Source: an uncultured Elusimicrobia bacterium
Lineage (GTDB): Bacteria; Elusimicrobiota; Elusimicrobia; UBA1565; UBA9628
Assembly (NCBI GenBank): GCA_903830945.1
Contig: CAIKVT010000013.1
Span: 1 to 64,000 of the forward strand
Direction: 5' to 3'
DNA length: 64,000 bases
A model generated the notes under the pieces. The model ran no database searches and had not been told where the DNA came from. It saw only the letters and a program-made list of their open reading frames with translations. Below, in pieces: positions 17,284-25,793 of the stretch (its first letter is position 1; every line of letters begins with the position of its first letter). The translations under genes were made by a program, and so were the position numbers.

Positions 17284-18678
17284 ATGAGAACCTTCACCAT
17301 CGCCTATCGCAATATCTACCGCAACACGCGGCGCTCCTTGATGACCGTCCTCGCCATAGCCGTGAGCAGTGTTTCCGTGCTTCTTTTCGGCGGGAACATC
17401 CTCTCCATCATCTACACGCTGCAGACAGGATACGTCCGGACTTCGGGGCACATCCATATCTATAAGAGCGGTTATAGCCGCTATGGCGCCACCAATCCAG
17501 CCGCCTACAGTCTGGGCGATTACGAGCAAGTCCTGCGGACGATCACCGCCGATCCGCAGCTCCAGTCTTCTGTTCGAGCCGTGATGCCTTTTCTTTATTT
17601 CCAGGGCATCGCGGGGAATTTCGCGGCGGACACTTCGCAGGCCTTCAGCGGCATCGGCATCCTGCCTTCTATTTTCGACCGATTTGCCGGCTGGGATGAC
17701 TATCACTTAAAAGTCACCAAGACCGACATCTCCACCGGGCTCAAGGATGCCGACGCCACGGGCGGCGTCGTAGGCTACGGCATGGCGGATAGGCTGGATC
17801 TTTGCGGCCCGCTGCGTCTCGATGACTGCCCTCCGCGCCCCGAGCCTAAAAAGAAACCGGGCAAAAACGTCCCGGCGATGGATTTCAGCGCGCTCACGGA
17901 ATCTGATTTCCCAGCCGGGACTTCCGCCCAGGATGCGGGCTCGGCCCGACTCGACCTGCTCGCAGCCACTTCCGGGGGCGCGCCAAATGTCGTGACCTTG
18001 AACGTCCGCAAGGCCATGAGGATGGGCTCCAAGGCATTCAACGACGGACTCATCATCATGAATCTGAAGCTTGCGCAGCAGTTGGTTTGCGGGCGCGCGG
18101 AAAAAAAGGTGACCGGGCTCATGCTGCAGCTCGACCATACCAAAGATATCCCCCAGACCCTCGGACGATTGCGGGCCATCCTGCCGGGCGATGATTTGGA
18201 GATAAAATCATTCCAGGAAGTCCGGCCCATGTACGGCCAGACCATCTCTATGTTCGCCACGATATTCGGGTTCGTGGCGTTCATCATGGGGGTGATCGTC
18301 CTGTTTACCACGGTCAACACCATGTCCATGAGCGTGATGGAACGCATCAATGAGATCGGCACAGCTCGCGCTTTAGGGCTGCGCAGATCCGACATCATGA
18401 GACAGTTCGTAGCTGAAGGATTCTTGCTGGGCGTCATCGGCACCACGCTTGGCGCCGTGGCGGCCCTGGCGATCAGCGGCGCGATCAACTGGGCGGAGGT
18501 GACCTGGACGCCGCCTGATTACGCCACCCCGGTGTTCCTATCGGTCCATCTCTTCCTGCAGCCCCTGTTTTTGCCTGCGTGCTGGCTGGGGCTGGTCGCG
18601 GTAGCCACGCTCTCCTCGTTGATCCCGGCGCGCAACGCGGCTCGCATGATGATCGTCGACGCTCTGCGCCACAACTAA
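17284..18678 (+). CDS. ABC transporter permease, FtsX/MacB family (module 1)
   Basis: A 464-residue permease with one N-terminal membrane segment (about residues 17-42), a periplasmic domain of roughly 270 residues and three C-terminal segments (about 320-345, 375-400 and 425-450). This is the MacB/LolE plan. 'MERINEIGTARALGLRRSDI' just after the second segment is the conserved cytoplasmic coupling stretch. The family extracts lipoproteins or pushes periplasmic cargo outward rather than moving solutes across the membrane. With the LolA-like carrier next door, lipoprotein or lipid delivery to the outer membrane is the best guess. Confidence 0.88.
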   Translation: MRTFTIAYRNIYRNTRRSLMTVLAIAVSSVSVLLFGGNILSIIYTLQTGYVRTSGHIHIYKSGYSRYGATNPAAYSLGDYEQVLRTITADPQLQSSVRAVMPFLYFQGIAGNFAADTSQAFSGIGILPSIFDRFAGWDDYHLKVTKTDISTGLKDADATGGVVGYGMADRLDLCGPLRLDDCPPRPEPKKKPGKNVPAMDFSALTESDFPAGTSAQDAGSARLDLLAATSGGAPNVVTLNVRKAMRMGSKAFNDGLIIMNLKLAQQLVCGRAEKKVTGLMLQLDHTKDIPQTLGRLRAILPGDDLEIKSFQEVRPMYGQTISMFATIFGFVAFIMGVIVLFTTVNTMSMSVMERINEIGTARALGLRRSDIMRQFVAEGFLLGVIGTTLGAVAALAISGAINWAEVTWTPPDYATPVFLSVHLFLQPLFLPACWLGLVAVATLSSLIPARNAARMMIVDALRHN

Positions 18679-18693
18679 TCAGGAGGATATGCC

Positions 18694-19470
18694 ATGCTGC
18701 GTCTGTGGATGATCCTGGCTCTGGCAGGGACGGGTTCGCCGGCGTATCCGACCGAGGGAGCCAAGACCGCCGCTGAAATCCTCGCCGAAGCCGATGCCGT
18801 ACGCAACCCCGCCAAACCGTTCAGCCTGGTGACCTCGCTCACCGAGTACCGGGATAGCCAGGAAGCGGACTCCCTCTCCCTGGTCGTGTATTCCAGAGAG
18901 GACGCCGAAAGCGGACAGTACCGCACGATCGCGTCTTTTCTGACGCCCTCCAAGGATAAAGGCAAGGTGATGCTCAAAAACGGCAGCGAGCTCTGGTTCT
19001 ATGACCCTCTTTCCAAATCGAGCGTGCGCATATCCCCGCAGCAGCGGCTCATGGGCCAAGCTTCCAACGGCGACACGATGACCGCGAATCTTCAACGCGA
19101 TTACAAGGCCGAGCTGGCCGGAGAAGAGACTATCACCGACGCCAAGAAGACCGGCCACAGATGCCACAAGCTCGAACTCAAGTCGCAGGGCGGCTTGGGT
19201 GACTATTCCCGCATAGAATATTGGGTGGACAAAACCGACTCTCACCCCATCAAAGGCAAGTTCTATTCAGACAGCGACCGCCTGCTTAAAATAGTTTATT
19301 ACGGCGGATATCAGATGGAACTCGGACGCGAGCGTCCGACCGAAGCCATCATCATAGACGGTGTCGACAGAAAGCTCGTCACAAAAATGGTCTTCAGCGG
19401 CTACGCGTACCGGATAATACCCAAGGAATGGTTCCAAAAAGAGTATCTGCCTCGCTTCAAAGGAGAATAG
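18694..19470 (+). CDS. LolA-like outer-membrane lipoprotein-sorting protein (module 1)
   Basis: A 258-residue periplasmic protein with a signal peptide (residues 1 to about 18) and the fold expected of the COG2834 LolA/LolB-like family. 'MLKNGSELWFYDPLSKSSVRI' followed by 'SPQQRLMGQA' matches the way these proteins wrap a hydrophobic ligand. Such carriers shuttle lipoproteins or lipids from an inner-membrane transporter to the outer membrane. An AGGAGG Shine-Dalgarno precedes the ATG. It lies between the permease and the barrel gene, so it is the likely periplasmic shuttle of the module. Confidence 0.8.
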   Translation: MLRLWMILALAGTGSPAYPTEGAKTAAEILAEADAVRNPAKPFSLVTSLTEYRDSQEADSLSLVVYSREDAESGQYRTIASFLTPSKDKGKVMLKNGSELWFYDPLSKSSVRISPQQRLMGQASNGDTMTANLQRDYKAELAGEETITDAKKTGHRCHKLELKSQGGLGDYSRIEYWVDKTDSHPIKGKFYSDSDRLLKIVYYGGYQMELGRERPTEAIIIDGVDRKLVTKMVFSGYAYRIIPKEWFQKEYLPRFKGE

Positions 19471-20909
19471 ATTCTTATCCGTGTCGCGGTCCCATCTTCG
19501 CGGCATGCCTTCTGCTCTGCCCGGCGGCTTTCGCAGGACAGGATGAGGATTTAAACCTCATCCCCCAATCCGCATCCTTCCTCCAAAATCCCCCCACCCC
19601 CGCGCCCAAGAGCAAATGGCATTCATTCAAGTTTTTCGCTGAAGCCGAAGGCCAGCTCTATACCAACCGCGATCATGTCATCGTCGCCGTGCCAGACGCC
19701 TACCTCCCCAGTTGGGGCAGCCGCCTGACGCTCTACGGCAAAGCAGACATCAGGATGCTCCCCTCGCTCAGCCTGACCATAGTTGACCGCCTGAACCACC
19801 TTTCCGACGAGCATTCAAATTTCCCGTCCGGCAAGGTCCAGAATGACCTGAACGAGGCGTATTTGAGCTGGAACGTCTTCCATGAACATTATCTGGATGT
19901 CGGGCGCATAAACCTCAAAAGCGGCGTGGCCATCGGCTTCAACCCAACCGATTTCTTCAAGAAGAATGCCGTCAGCATCCGGATATCCGAAGATCCCCTC
20001 GTCCTTCGCGAAAACCGCCTGGGGACCTTGATGGCGCGCTGGCAGAGCATTATCCCCCTGGGCTCGCTCACCCTCGCCGCCGCGCCCGGGATACCGGACC
20101 GGCGCGGCCGGTGGATAACGGACGGCACGAGCGGAGCCCTCTGGCTGCAGCGCACCAACCCGGCGCCGCGCTATCTTGCCAAAGTTACCGCCTCCCACAA
20201 AGGGTTCAACTCGGACCTCAGCTACTACAATGAAGACAAAAACTCTTTTCTGGGGGCGGACCTATCGCATGGCATCGGCGACCGCTGGGTCATGTACGGT
20301 GAATGGAGCGGCGGTCGGCAATACAACATCGTCACCAACGCCTTGCTCGATGACGCCAAGATCTTTGGGATCAACGCCGAGCCCTATACCTGGGTCGTTC
20401 CCGGAGATTCGCGCAAGCGATTTCGCAGCCAGGTCGCCACCGGTTTTTCATTCACTGAAAGCGCGCACAAGCGAAGCACCTATGTCGAATACCACTACAA
20501 TGAAGCCGGCATGCGCACCAAGGAGTGGAATTATTGGTACACGGCTGGATACTACACCAGCTATCTCAATGATCCGGCACTGGCTCCTATCTATACGAGA
20601 TCATTGGAGACCCTGTGGTCCATACGCGATTGTGCGCAACGCTCCATGGAGCCCACCTCGCGCCACCAGCTGTTCGTCCGCAATCAATGGCAGGAGGCTT
20701 TCTTTAAAAAACTGGATCTGGTCAATCTTTTTCAAATCAACCTCCAGGATGGAAGTTTCTTCGCCCAGCCCATGGGGAAATATTACCTCAACGATAAAAT
20801 CATGCTCACCTTGACGCTGAATTTCTATATAGGCCCCCGCAAAAGCGAATACGGCAGCATCAACCGGTGGAACGCCACGAAACTGGGGATCACGTATTTT
20901 TTCAACTGA
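19428..20909 (+). CDS. Predicted outer-membrane beta-barrel protein (module 1)
   Basis: A 493-residue protein rich in alternating hydrophobic strands and aromatic girdle residues, ending 'WNATKLGITYFFN' with the terminal aromatic pattern of barrels inserted by BAM. 'EAYLSWNVFHEHYLDVGRINL' and 'GFNPTDFF' recall porin-like families. A hydrophobic signal stretch ('IFAACLLLCPAAFAG') starts at about residue 23. The only in-frame ATG overlaps the LolA-like gene by 43 bases. A good AAAGGAG near that gene's stop has no ATG, GTG or TTG start behind it in this frame, so the start is uncertain. It is the likely outer-membrane partner of the module. Confidence 0.7.
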   Translation: MVPKRVSASLQRRIDSYPCRGPIFAACLLLCPAAFAGQDEDLNLIPQSASFLQNPPTPAPKSKWHSFKFFAEAEGQLYTNRDHVIVAVPDAYLPSWGSRLTLYGKADIRMLPSLSLTIVDRLNHLSDEHSNFPSGKVQNDLNEAYLSWNVFHEHYLDVGRINLKSGVAIGFNPTDFFKKNAVSIRISEDPLVLRENRLGTLMARWQSIIPLGSLTLAAAPGIPDRRGRWITDGTSGALWLQRTNPAPRYLAKVTASHKGFNSDLSYYNEDKNSFLGADLSHGIGDRWVMYGEWSGGRQYNIVTNALLDDAKIFGINAEPYTWVVPGDSRKRFRSQVATGFSFTESAHKRSTYVEYHYNEAGMRTKEWNYWYTAGYYTSYLNDPALAPIYTRSLETLWSIRDCAQRSMEPTSRHQLFVRNQWQEAFFKKLDLVNLFQINLQDGSFFAQPMGKYYLNDKIMLTLTLNFYIGPRKSEYGSINRWNATKLGITYFFN

Positions 20910-20913
20910 GTCA

Positions 20914-21768
20914 ATGGAGAATATGAACCGAATCAAAAACATAACCGTCCGCCGGATGGCCAAGGCCGAGATGGAATATGCCGAACAATGGTCCGACAAG
21001 GAAGGCTGGAATCCCGGGCTCAACGATGTCGCCTGCTACCGAGAGCTGGACCCCAGCGGTTTTTTCCTGGCGGAAGCAGATGGGCTGCCCGCGGGATGCA
21101 TCTTCTGCGTGAATTTCAGCGAGCAGGTGGGCCTCGTGGGCGTCCTGATCGTGAAGGCTGAATACAGGGGAGGCAAGGTCGGTAGGATGCTTTGTATAAA
21201 GGCCATGGAACACATGAAGGGAAGGATCGTGGGCTTCGATGCCCTGGCTTCCAAAGCACACGGCTACAGCCTTTTCGGCTTCAAACCGGCCTACGAAATC
21301 ATCCGCTATGAGATGACGGCGCGCGCGGCCGAGGTCGATATCAAAACCGTGGATCTCACTGAATATCCGTTCGCGAAATTCGCGGCCTATGACCGCCGTT
21401 TTTTTCCAGCAGACCGCTCGACGCTGATGCGGTCATGGATAAAGCAAAAGCCATCGGGCTGCGCTCTTGGCGTCATAAAAAACGACGAGTTGGCAGGCTA
21501 CGGGGTCATCCGACGGGCGTATCAAGGCTATCGGTTGGAGCCGATGTATGCCCAGGACAAAGAACTTGCCCAAGGACTGCTGCTCTCTCTGCTCTCAAAA
21601 GTCGAGCCGGGCGCTCCCGTTTATATCAACATCCCCCTGGTCAACCAGGATGCCTGCGCGCTGGTCCAGGAATACGGCATGCGGCCCGCCATCGCCTTGG
21701 TACGCATGTATAACCGCATCCCTAAAGAAGAAGATACTTTGCCGCAGACTTACAGCCATATGGGCTAG
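20914..21768 (+). CDS. GNAT acetyltransferase with YitH-type C-terminal domain
   Basis: A 284-residue protein with an N-terminal GNAT domain (residues about 8-145; acetyl-CoA loop near 'VKAEYRGGKVGRML') and a second GNAT-like half (about 150-280) resembling the YitH/HsdE group. Enzymes of this group acetylate small amines or protein N-termini, but the substrate here is unknown. 'GFDALASKAHGYSLFGFKPAYE' is the usual end of the first domain. It begins five bases after the barrel gene and so is probably the last gene of ABC module 1's operon. A second ATG lies three codons in. Confidence 0.8.
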   Translation: MENMNRIKNITVRRMAKAEMEYAEQWSDKEGWNPGLNDVACYRELDPSGFFLAEADGLPAGCIFCVNFSEQVGLVGVLIVKAEYRGGKVGRMLCIKAMEHMKGRIVGFDALASKAHGYSLFGFKPAYEIIRYEMTARAAEVDIKTVDLTEYPFAKFAAYDRRFFPADRSTLMRSWIKQKPSGCALGVIKNDELAGYGVIRRAYQGYRLEPMYAQDKELAQGLLLSLLSKVEPGAPVYINIPLVNQDACALVQEYGMRPAIALVRMYNRIPKEEDTLPQTYSHMG

Positions 21769-21769
21769 T

Positions 21770-21922
21770 GGGATCCTATTCTTCGCAGCCGATGGCGACG
21801 CCCATCGCAACGGACTCTGGCGAAGCAATGGACCATCTGCAGGAGCATCCATCGTAAAAGATGTGAATCTCCGCAAAATATGGTTTCCGTCACTGGAATT
21901 ATGGAGAGCAGAACTTAGATAA
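21770..21922 (+). pseudogene. Remnant of an ELWxxDGT-repeat gene
   Basis: Directly after the GNAT stop one frame reads 'SGILFFAADGDAHRNGLWRS', then 'NGPSAGASIVKDVN', and stops at 21922. That is close to the ELWxxDGT (hyalin-like) repeat, roughly 'LFFAADDG.hG.ELW.SDGT.AGT.lVKDIN', found in large secreted proteins. There is no start codon or signal of its own, and only one repeat plus a short tail remains, so it looks like the broken end of a deleted gene. The rest of this gap holds the lysC upstream region. Confidence 0.5.
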
Positions 21923-21961
21923 CACAGACCGCCATTTAGTAGAATCCTTCATCAGCACCCC

Positions 21962-23194
21962 ATGCGCATACTGGTCATGAAGTTCGGCGGGACCTCGGTC
22001 GCGGACCCCGAAAAGATCCAGCGCGCGGCCGACCGAGCCATCGCCACCCGCCGCCGCGGCCAGGCCGTGGTGGTGGTGGTCTCGGCCCCAGGAGAAATGA
22101 CCGACGAGCTCTTGACCCTGGCCCACCGCGTGGCGCCGGAGCCCGACGCCCGCGAGCTCGACCAGCTTCTGTCAACGGGCGAACAGGTGGGCATATCCCT
22201 TTTTGCCATGGCCTGCCGGGCCCGCGGCGTCCCTGCGGTGTCCTTGACCGGCGCGCAGGCCGGCATCGAGGCCGGCGGCGCCCACACGCGAGCCCAGATC
22301 GTGCGCATACGGACCGGCAAACTCAAAGCTGAGCTGCGCGGCGGCCGCATCGTTGTCGTGGCCGGCTTCCAGGGCCTCAACCCGGAGCGCGACGTGGCCA
22401 CACTCGGCCGGGGAGGTTCGGATCTAACCGCTGTAGCCCTGGCCACAGCCCTGCGCACGGGAGAAGTCGAAATATACAGCGACGTCAAGGGCGTCTACAC
22501 TGCTGATCCGCGCCTGGTCTCCGAAGCCCGCAAGCTCGACACCATCACGGGTGAGGAAATGCTGGAGCTGGCCGGCGCCGGCGCTCAGGTGATGCAACCG
22601 CGCTCCATCGAGGTGGCTGAGCGCTTCGGCGTGTCCATCCATGTGCGCTCGGCCTTCCACCCGCAGCCGGGAACCTGGATCGTCCCCAAGGAGAAGACCA
22701 TGCTGGAGAAAGCCTTCGTCTCGGCTTTGGCCCTCGACAAGAGCGAGGTGCGCCTCAACGTGACCGACGTGCCGGACCGCCCAGGTGTGGCAGCCTCGGT
22801 CCTCTCGGCTCTGGCCGAGCGACACATCCCCGTGGATATGATCATCCAATCCGCGCCTTCACGCGAGGGGGTCAACGCGATCTCACTGATGACCCCGCGC
22901 AGTTTCGCGGCCAAGGCCAAGGAAGCTCTGGCCCCCCTGGCCCAGCGCCTGGGCGCAGCCGTGGACATCCGCGACGGCATGGCCAAGATCTCGGCCGTAG
23001 GCACGGGATTCAGGCACCACCCCGGGATTGCGGCAAAAATGTTCGAGGTCCTGGCCGCGTGCAAGATAAATATCCATATGATCGTAGCCTCGGACCTGCG
23101 CATCTCGACCGTGGTGGACGCGCAGCACGGGGAGACCGCTTTGCGCGCCCTGCACAAAGCCTACGGCCTGGCGCGCAAAAAAAACAGGGAATGA
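21962..23194 (+). CDS. lysC: Aspartate kinase
   Basis: A 410-residue aspartokinase, the first enzyme of the aspartate family of amino acids. 'MKFGGTSVADPEKI' is the N-terminal kinase signature, followed by 'LSTGEQVGISLFAM' and 'GRGGSDLTAVALA'. Two ACT domains follow after about residue 260 ('VPDRPGVAASVLSAL', 'GTGFRHHPGIAAKMF') and normally bind lysine or threonine. Length fits the monofunctional class (about 405). TAGAAT at 21940-21945 is a possible -10. Together with hom-thrC-thrB it supplies threonine. The next gene overlaps the stop as ATGA. Confidence 0.96.
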   Translation: MRILVMKFGGTSVADPEKIQRAADRAIATRRRGQAVVVVVSAPGEMTDELLTLAHRVAPEPDARELDQLLSTGEQVGISLFAMACRARGVPAVSLTGAQAGIEAGGAHTRAQIVRIRTGKLKAELRGGRIVVVAGFQGLNPERDVATLGRGGSDLTAVALATALRTGEVEIYSDVKGVYTADPRLVSEARKLDTITGEEMLELAGAGAQVMQPRSIEVAERFGVSIHVRSAFHPQPGTWIVPKEKTMLEKAFVSALALDKSEVRLNVTDVPDRPGVAASVLSALAERHIPVDMIIQSAPSREGVNAISLMTPRSFAAKAKEALAPLAQRLGAAVDIRDGMAKISAVGTGFRHHPGIAAKMFEVLAACKINIHMIVASDLRISTVVDAQHGETALRALHKAYGLARKKNRE

Positions 23195-23688
23195 ACCCTC
23201 CTCGCGGCGTCGAACCCAGCGAGGCCGCCGTGCCGCCGGCCATCAGTAAGTGCATAGGCTTGCGGTACTGCGTCCGCGCGCCCGCCCTCCTGCTCCTGGC
23301 CGGACTTCTGAACATCGCGCCCGCCGCCCGCGGAGAGTCATGGCAGCCCGAGATGCCGTCACAACCCTACGAGGGGCAGGGACCTTTCGTCACCTTGCCT
23401 GCCCGCATCTTCTCGGCTCCCGTCTATCAGACAGGCTTCCTGGCTGGGGCCTTATTATGTTTGCCCGCCTCGTTGGTCCAAGACGCACGCAGAAAAGGAG
23501 AAATCGCGCGCGAGCAGGAGGCCTCGGTGGTCTGCGGCAAGGATCTGGGCCTCGTCCTGGGCTGGCCGGTCTATGCCGCAGTCGGACTGCCATTCTTCCT
23601 GATCAAGCAGGCCTTCTGGGACGGTCCGCGCAAAGCCATCGCGGCCCTCAGCGGCGGGAAGAAGGCTCCGACCGGGCCCGTCGACTAA
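23191..23688 (+). CDS. Hypothetical membrane or exported protein, 165 aa
   Basis: An unrecognised 165-residue protein coupled to lysC by an ATGA overlap. That overlap, and the signal-like stretch 'APALLLLAGLLNIAPAARG' at about residues 29-47, favour this start over the longer frame running back into lysC. Two further hydrophobic stretches follow ('YQTGFLAGALLCLPASL' and 'LGLVLGWPVYAAVGLPFFL'), so it is probably an inner-membrane or envelope protein. Its place behind lysC does not indicate a role in amino-acid synthesis. Confidence 0.6.
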   Translation: MNPPRGVEPSEAAVPPAISKCIGLRYCVRAPALLLLAGLLNIAPAARGESWQPEMPSQPYEGQGPFVTLPARIFSAPVYQTGFLAGALLCLPASLVQDARRKGEIAREQEASVVCGKDLGLVLGWPVYAAVGLPFFLIKQAFWDGPRKAIAALSGGKKAPTGPVD

Positions 23689-23703
23689 TCCTGAGTCGGC
23701 ACG

Positions 23704-24489
23704 CTAAAACCGGCGGGCATTGGCCGCGCCCAAAGCCCAGACCAGCGCCGCGCGCACGGTCTCATCGGTCTCCGAACGCAGCGCGCGTGCGAGAGGCTTG
23801 ACCCCGCCCCGGTCTGTAACGCAGCCTAAGGCGATGGCGGAAGCCAGACGCACCTGAGGCTCGCGGTCCATGACGGAGCGGGCCAAAAAACTCCAGGCGC
23901 GCCGATCACCGATACGGCCCAGTGCCCGGGCCGCGGCCACGCGCACGGCAAGCGTCTCGTCCAAGCGCAGCAAGACCGCGCTCACGTAAGGGATAGCGGC
24001 GAAATTTCCGGCATAGCAGAAAGCCTCAATAGCCTCACAGCGCCCGCGCGGATCAGGGTCGCGGAGCGCGGCCAGAAACCGATCCAAAGCCGGGACGGAG
24101 GCGACGGCGTCACGCAAGTCCTCGCCGAGCCTCTCGACGTCCGCGACCGGATTCGGGGCCGACAAGGAAGCGGCTTGGGGCGCCGGCGCAGACCGCGGCG
24201 CCCGGCCGAGGCGCCGCCCCCGCAGCCGGATAGGTCTGGCGTTTATGACGATGCGGGGTTCATGAGCCGGGACGGCGTCGCGGACCTCCACGGGCTCGGG
24301 GCTAGAATGGTCGGGGAGGGGAGACAACGCGATGGGCGGGAGCTCCCCGGTGTTGAGCAAGAAAGAAAGATCCCTGCTGCTCCGTGTCGCCGGGACCTTA
24401 GCTGTGGATTGGACTCGCGCACCGCCTAACACGGCCTGCCCCATCTGAGGCTGGAAAAAAATAACGCCGAGAAGCCATACTTTGAGCAT
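23704..24489 (-). CDS. Exported HEAT-repeat protein
   Basis: A 261-residue protein with a signal-like N-terminus ('MLKVWLLGVIFFQPQMGQA'), a low-complexity Pro/Arg-rich middle (about residues 40-110) and four HEAT/PBS-lyase-type repeats in the C-terminal half, such as 'VRVAAARALGRIGDRRAW' and 'VRLASAIALGCVTDRGGV'. HEAT repeats make a curved helical surface for protein binding. It is transcribed from a perfect consensus promoter at 24517-24544. Its mRNA leader can fold into a small hairpin (ACCCT/AGGGT). Partner unknown. Confidence 0.75.
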   Translation of the reverse strand: MLKVWLLGVIFFQPQMGQAVLGGARVQSTAKVPATRSSRDLSFLLNTGELPPIALSPLPDHSSPEPVEVRDAVPAHEPRIVINARPIRLRGRRLGRAPRSAPAPQAASLSAPNPVADVERLGEDLRDAVASVPALDRFLAALRDPDPRGRCEAIEAFCYAGNFAAIPYVSAVLLRLDETLAVRVAAARALGRIGDRRAWSFLARSVMDREPQVRLASAIALGCVTDRGGVKPLARALRSETDETVRAALVWALGAANARRF

Positions 24490-24516
24490 GATTTAACCCT
24501 CGGCGAAGGGTCATTC

Positions 24517-24544
24517 ATTATAGCAGCTTTCCGCAAAGTGTCAA
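24517..24544 (-). promoter_or_regulatory. Perfect sigma-70-type consensus promoter
   Basis: On the minus strand TTGACA (24544-24539) and TATAAT (24522-24517) are separated by 16 bases. Both hexamers match the consensus exactly. The start codon of the HEAT-repeat gene is at 24489, so the leader would be about 20-25 bases. Confidence 0.75.
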
Positions 24545-24591
24545 GAGTTCGATTATACCCTTGCCCCGAAGTGCTCAGACGCCCTGGGCCT

Positions 24592-24653
24592 TTAGGCCTA
24601 GCCCACCTTAGGCCTCTCGACCCTTTACCAATATAGGACTCAAGTCCTACAAT
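24592..24653 (+). promoter_or_regulatory. Promoter region of the papain-like protease gene
   Basis: TTTACC (24624-24629) and TACAAT (24648-24653) lie 18 bases apart. Two copies of TTAGGCCT (24592-24599 and 24608-24615) sit just upstream of the -35 and could bind a regulator. The first possible ATG of the reading frame overlaps the -10, which argues for a later start. Confidence 0.5.
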
Positions 24654-24714
24654 GTCTCCGCATCAATCCGGGCCCGAACCAAAATTCAACCGACGCCGGA
24701 CAAGGATGAACCGA

Positions 24715-25737
24715 ATGAAACACCTCAAGACGCATCTTGTCGGATCATTGGCCTTTCTGCTGCTGGCCATCAGCCCGATCGCTTTCGCGCAAGGACCGGT
24801 CGTCTCGAAACTTGATTCAGAGATAGCCGACCTCAATTCCGCGATCCACAAAAAAGGCGCCAAATGGGCGGCGGCGGAGACCGCGCTTTCCAGGCTCTCG
24901 CCGGACGAACTAAAAAAGCGCGTCGGCACGAACGAACTGAAGATCAACGCCCAGCCGGTTCCCGAAGATGTGGGCAGCTACAGCAAGCCGCCCTCGAGCC
25001 TGGACTGGCGAAGCGACAACGGGAACTTCGTATCCGCGGTCAAGGACCAGAAGAAATGCGGATCTTGCTGGGCCTTTGCGATGACGGGGGGGCTGGAGTC
25101 GAACGTCCTCTTGACGCATGGCGCCTCCGGCGATGTGGACCTCTCGGAGCAGGTGATGATCTCCTGCAGTGGCGCGGGATCCTGCAACGGCGGCACTCTC
25201 GACGCCGACTTCCTCGCGTCCACCGGACTGCCTCCGGAAAAATATTACCCATATACAGCCACCGACGGAGACTGCTCCACGGCCAGCCCAAACTGGAAGA
25301 GATCGACCTATAAGATCGGGACCTGGGGCTCGGTCTCACAGAGGCTTTCTTCCATCAAGTCAGCCTTGGCCAAATACGGCCCTCTGCCGACCGCTTTCAT
25401 GGTGTATGAAGATTTCAAGCACTACAAGTCCGGCATCTACTCCTATGTCTCCGGCAAGAAGCTGGGCGGACACGCCGTCCTGCTCGTGGGCTACGACGAT
25501 AATGAGCAGTATTTCATCGTGAAGAACAGCTGGGGCACGGACTGGGGGGAAACTGGATTTTTTAGGATCGCCTATTCGGAGCTGCAGAGCAAATCCGACT
25601 TCGGCATAATGACCATAGCCTATGAGACTGCTGATTCAAACAATTATTATTCCAATCTAGCCAAGAGCGGCATGGGGGAGTCTGGCGGGAAGAAGATCTC
25701 CCAAAAGATTGGGCCCTTGCTGGACCAGCGACCGTAA
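24715..25737 (+). CDS. Secreted papain-like cysteine protease (C1A)
   Basis: A 340-residue C1A peptidase. The start is set by AAGGA seven bases upstream and by the signal peptide 'MKHLKTHLVGSLAFLLLAIS' that follows; two in-frame ATGs further upstream (24652, 24706) fit less well. A propeptide of about 60 residues precedes the mature enzyme, which begins near 'PSSLDWRSDNGNF'. The active site is complete: oxyanion Gln in 'VKDQKKCGSCWAF', C118, H253 in 'LGGHAVLLVGYDD' and N271 in 'VKNSWGTDWGETGFF'. It probably acts outside the cell or in the periplasm on peptides or proteins. Such complete C1A enzymes are less common in bacteria than in eukaryotes. Confidence 0.95.
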   Translation: MKHLKTHLVGSLAFLLLAISPIAFAQGPVVSKLDSEIADLNSAIHKKGAKWAAAETALSRLSPDELKKRVGTNELKINAQPVPEDVGSYSKPPSSLDWRSDNGNFVSAVKDQKKCGSCWAFAMTGGLESNVLLTHGASGDVDLSEQVMISCSGAGSCNGGTLDADFLASTGLPPEKYYPYTATDGDCSTASPNWKRSTYKIGTWGSVSQRLSSIKSALAKYGPLPTAFMVYEDFKHYKSGIYSYVSGKKLGGHAVLLVGYDDNEQYFIVKNSWGTDWGETGFFRIAYSELQSKSDFGIMTIAYETADSNNYYSNLAKSGMGESGGKKISQKIGPLLDQRP

Positions 25738-25793
25738 GGCCTCCGCCGAGATATGCCGCATCGCACTGCGGCAGACTGATAATAAGGTGCGGG

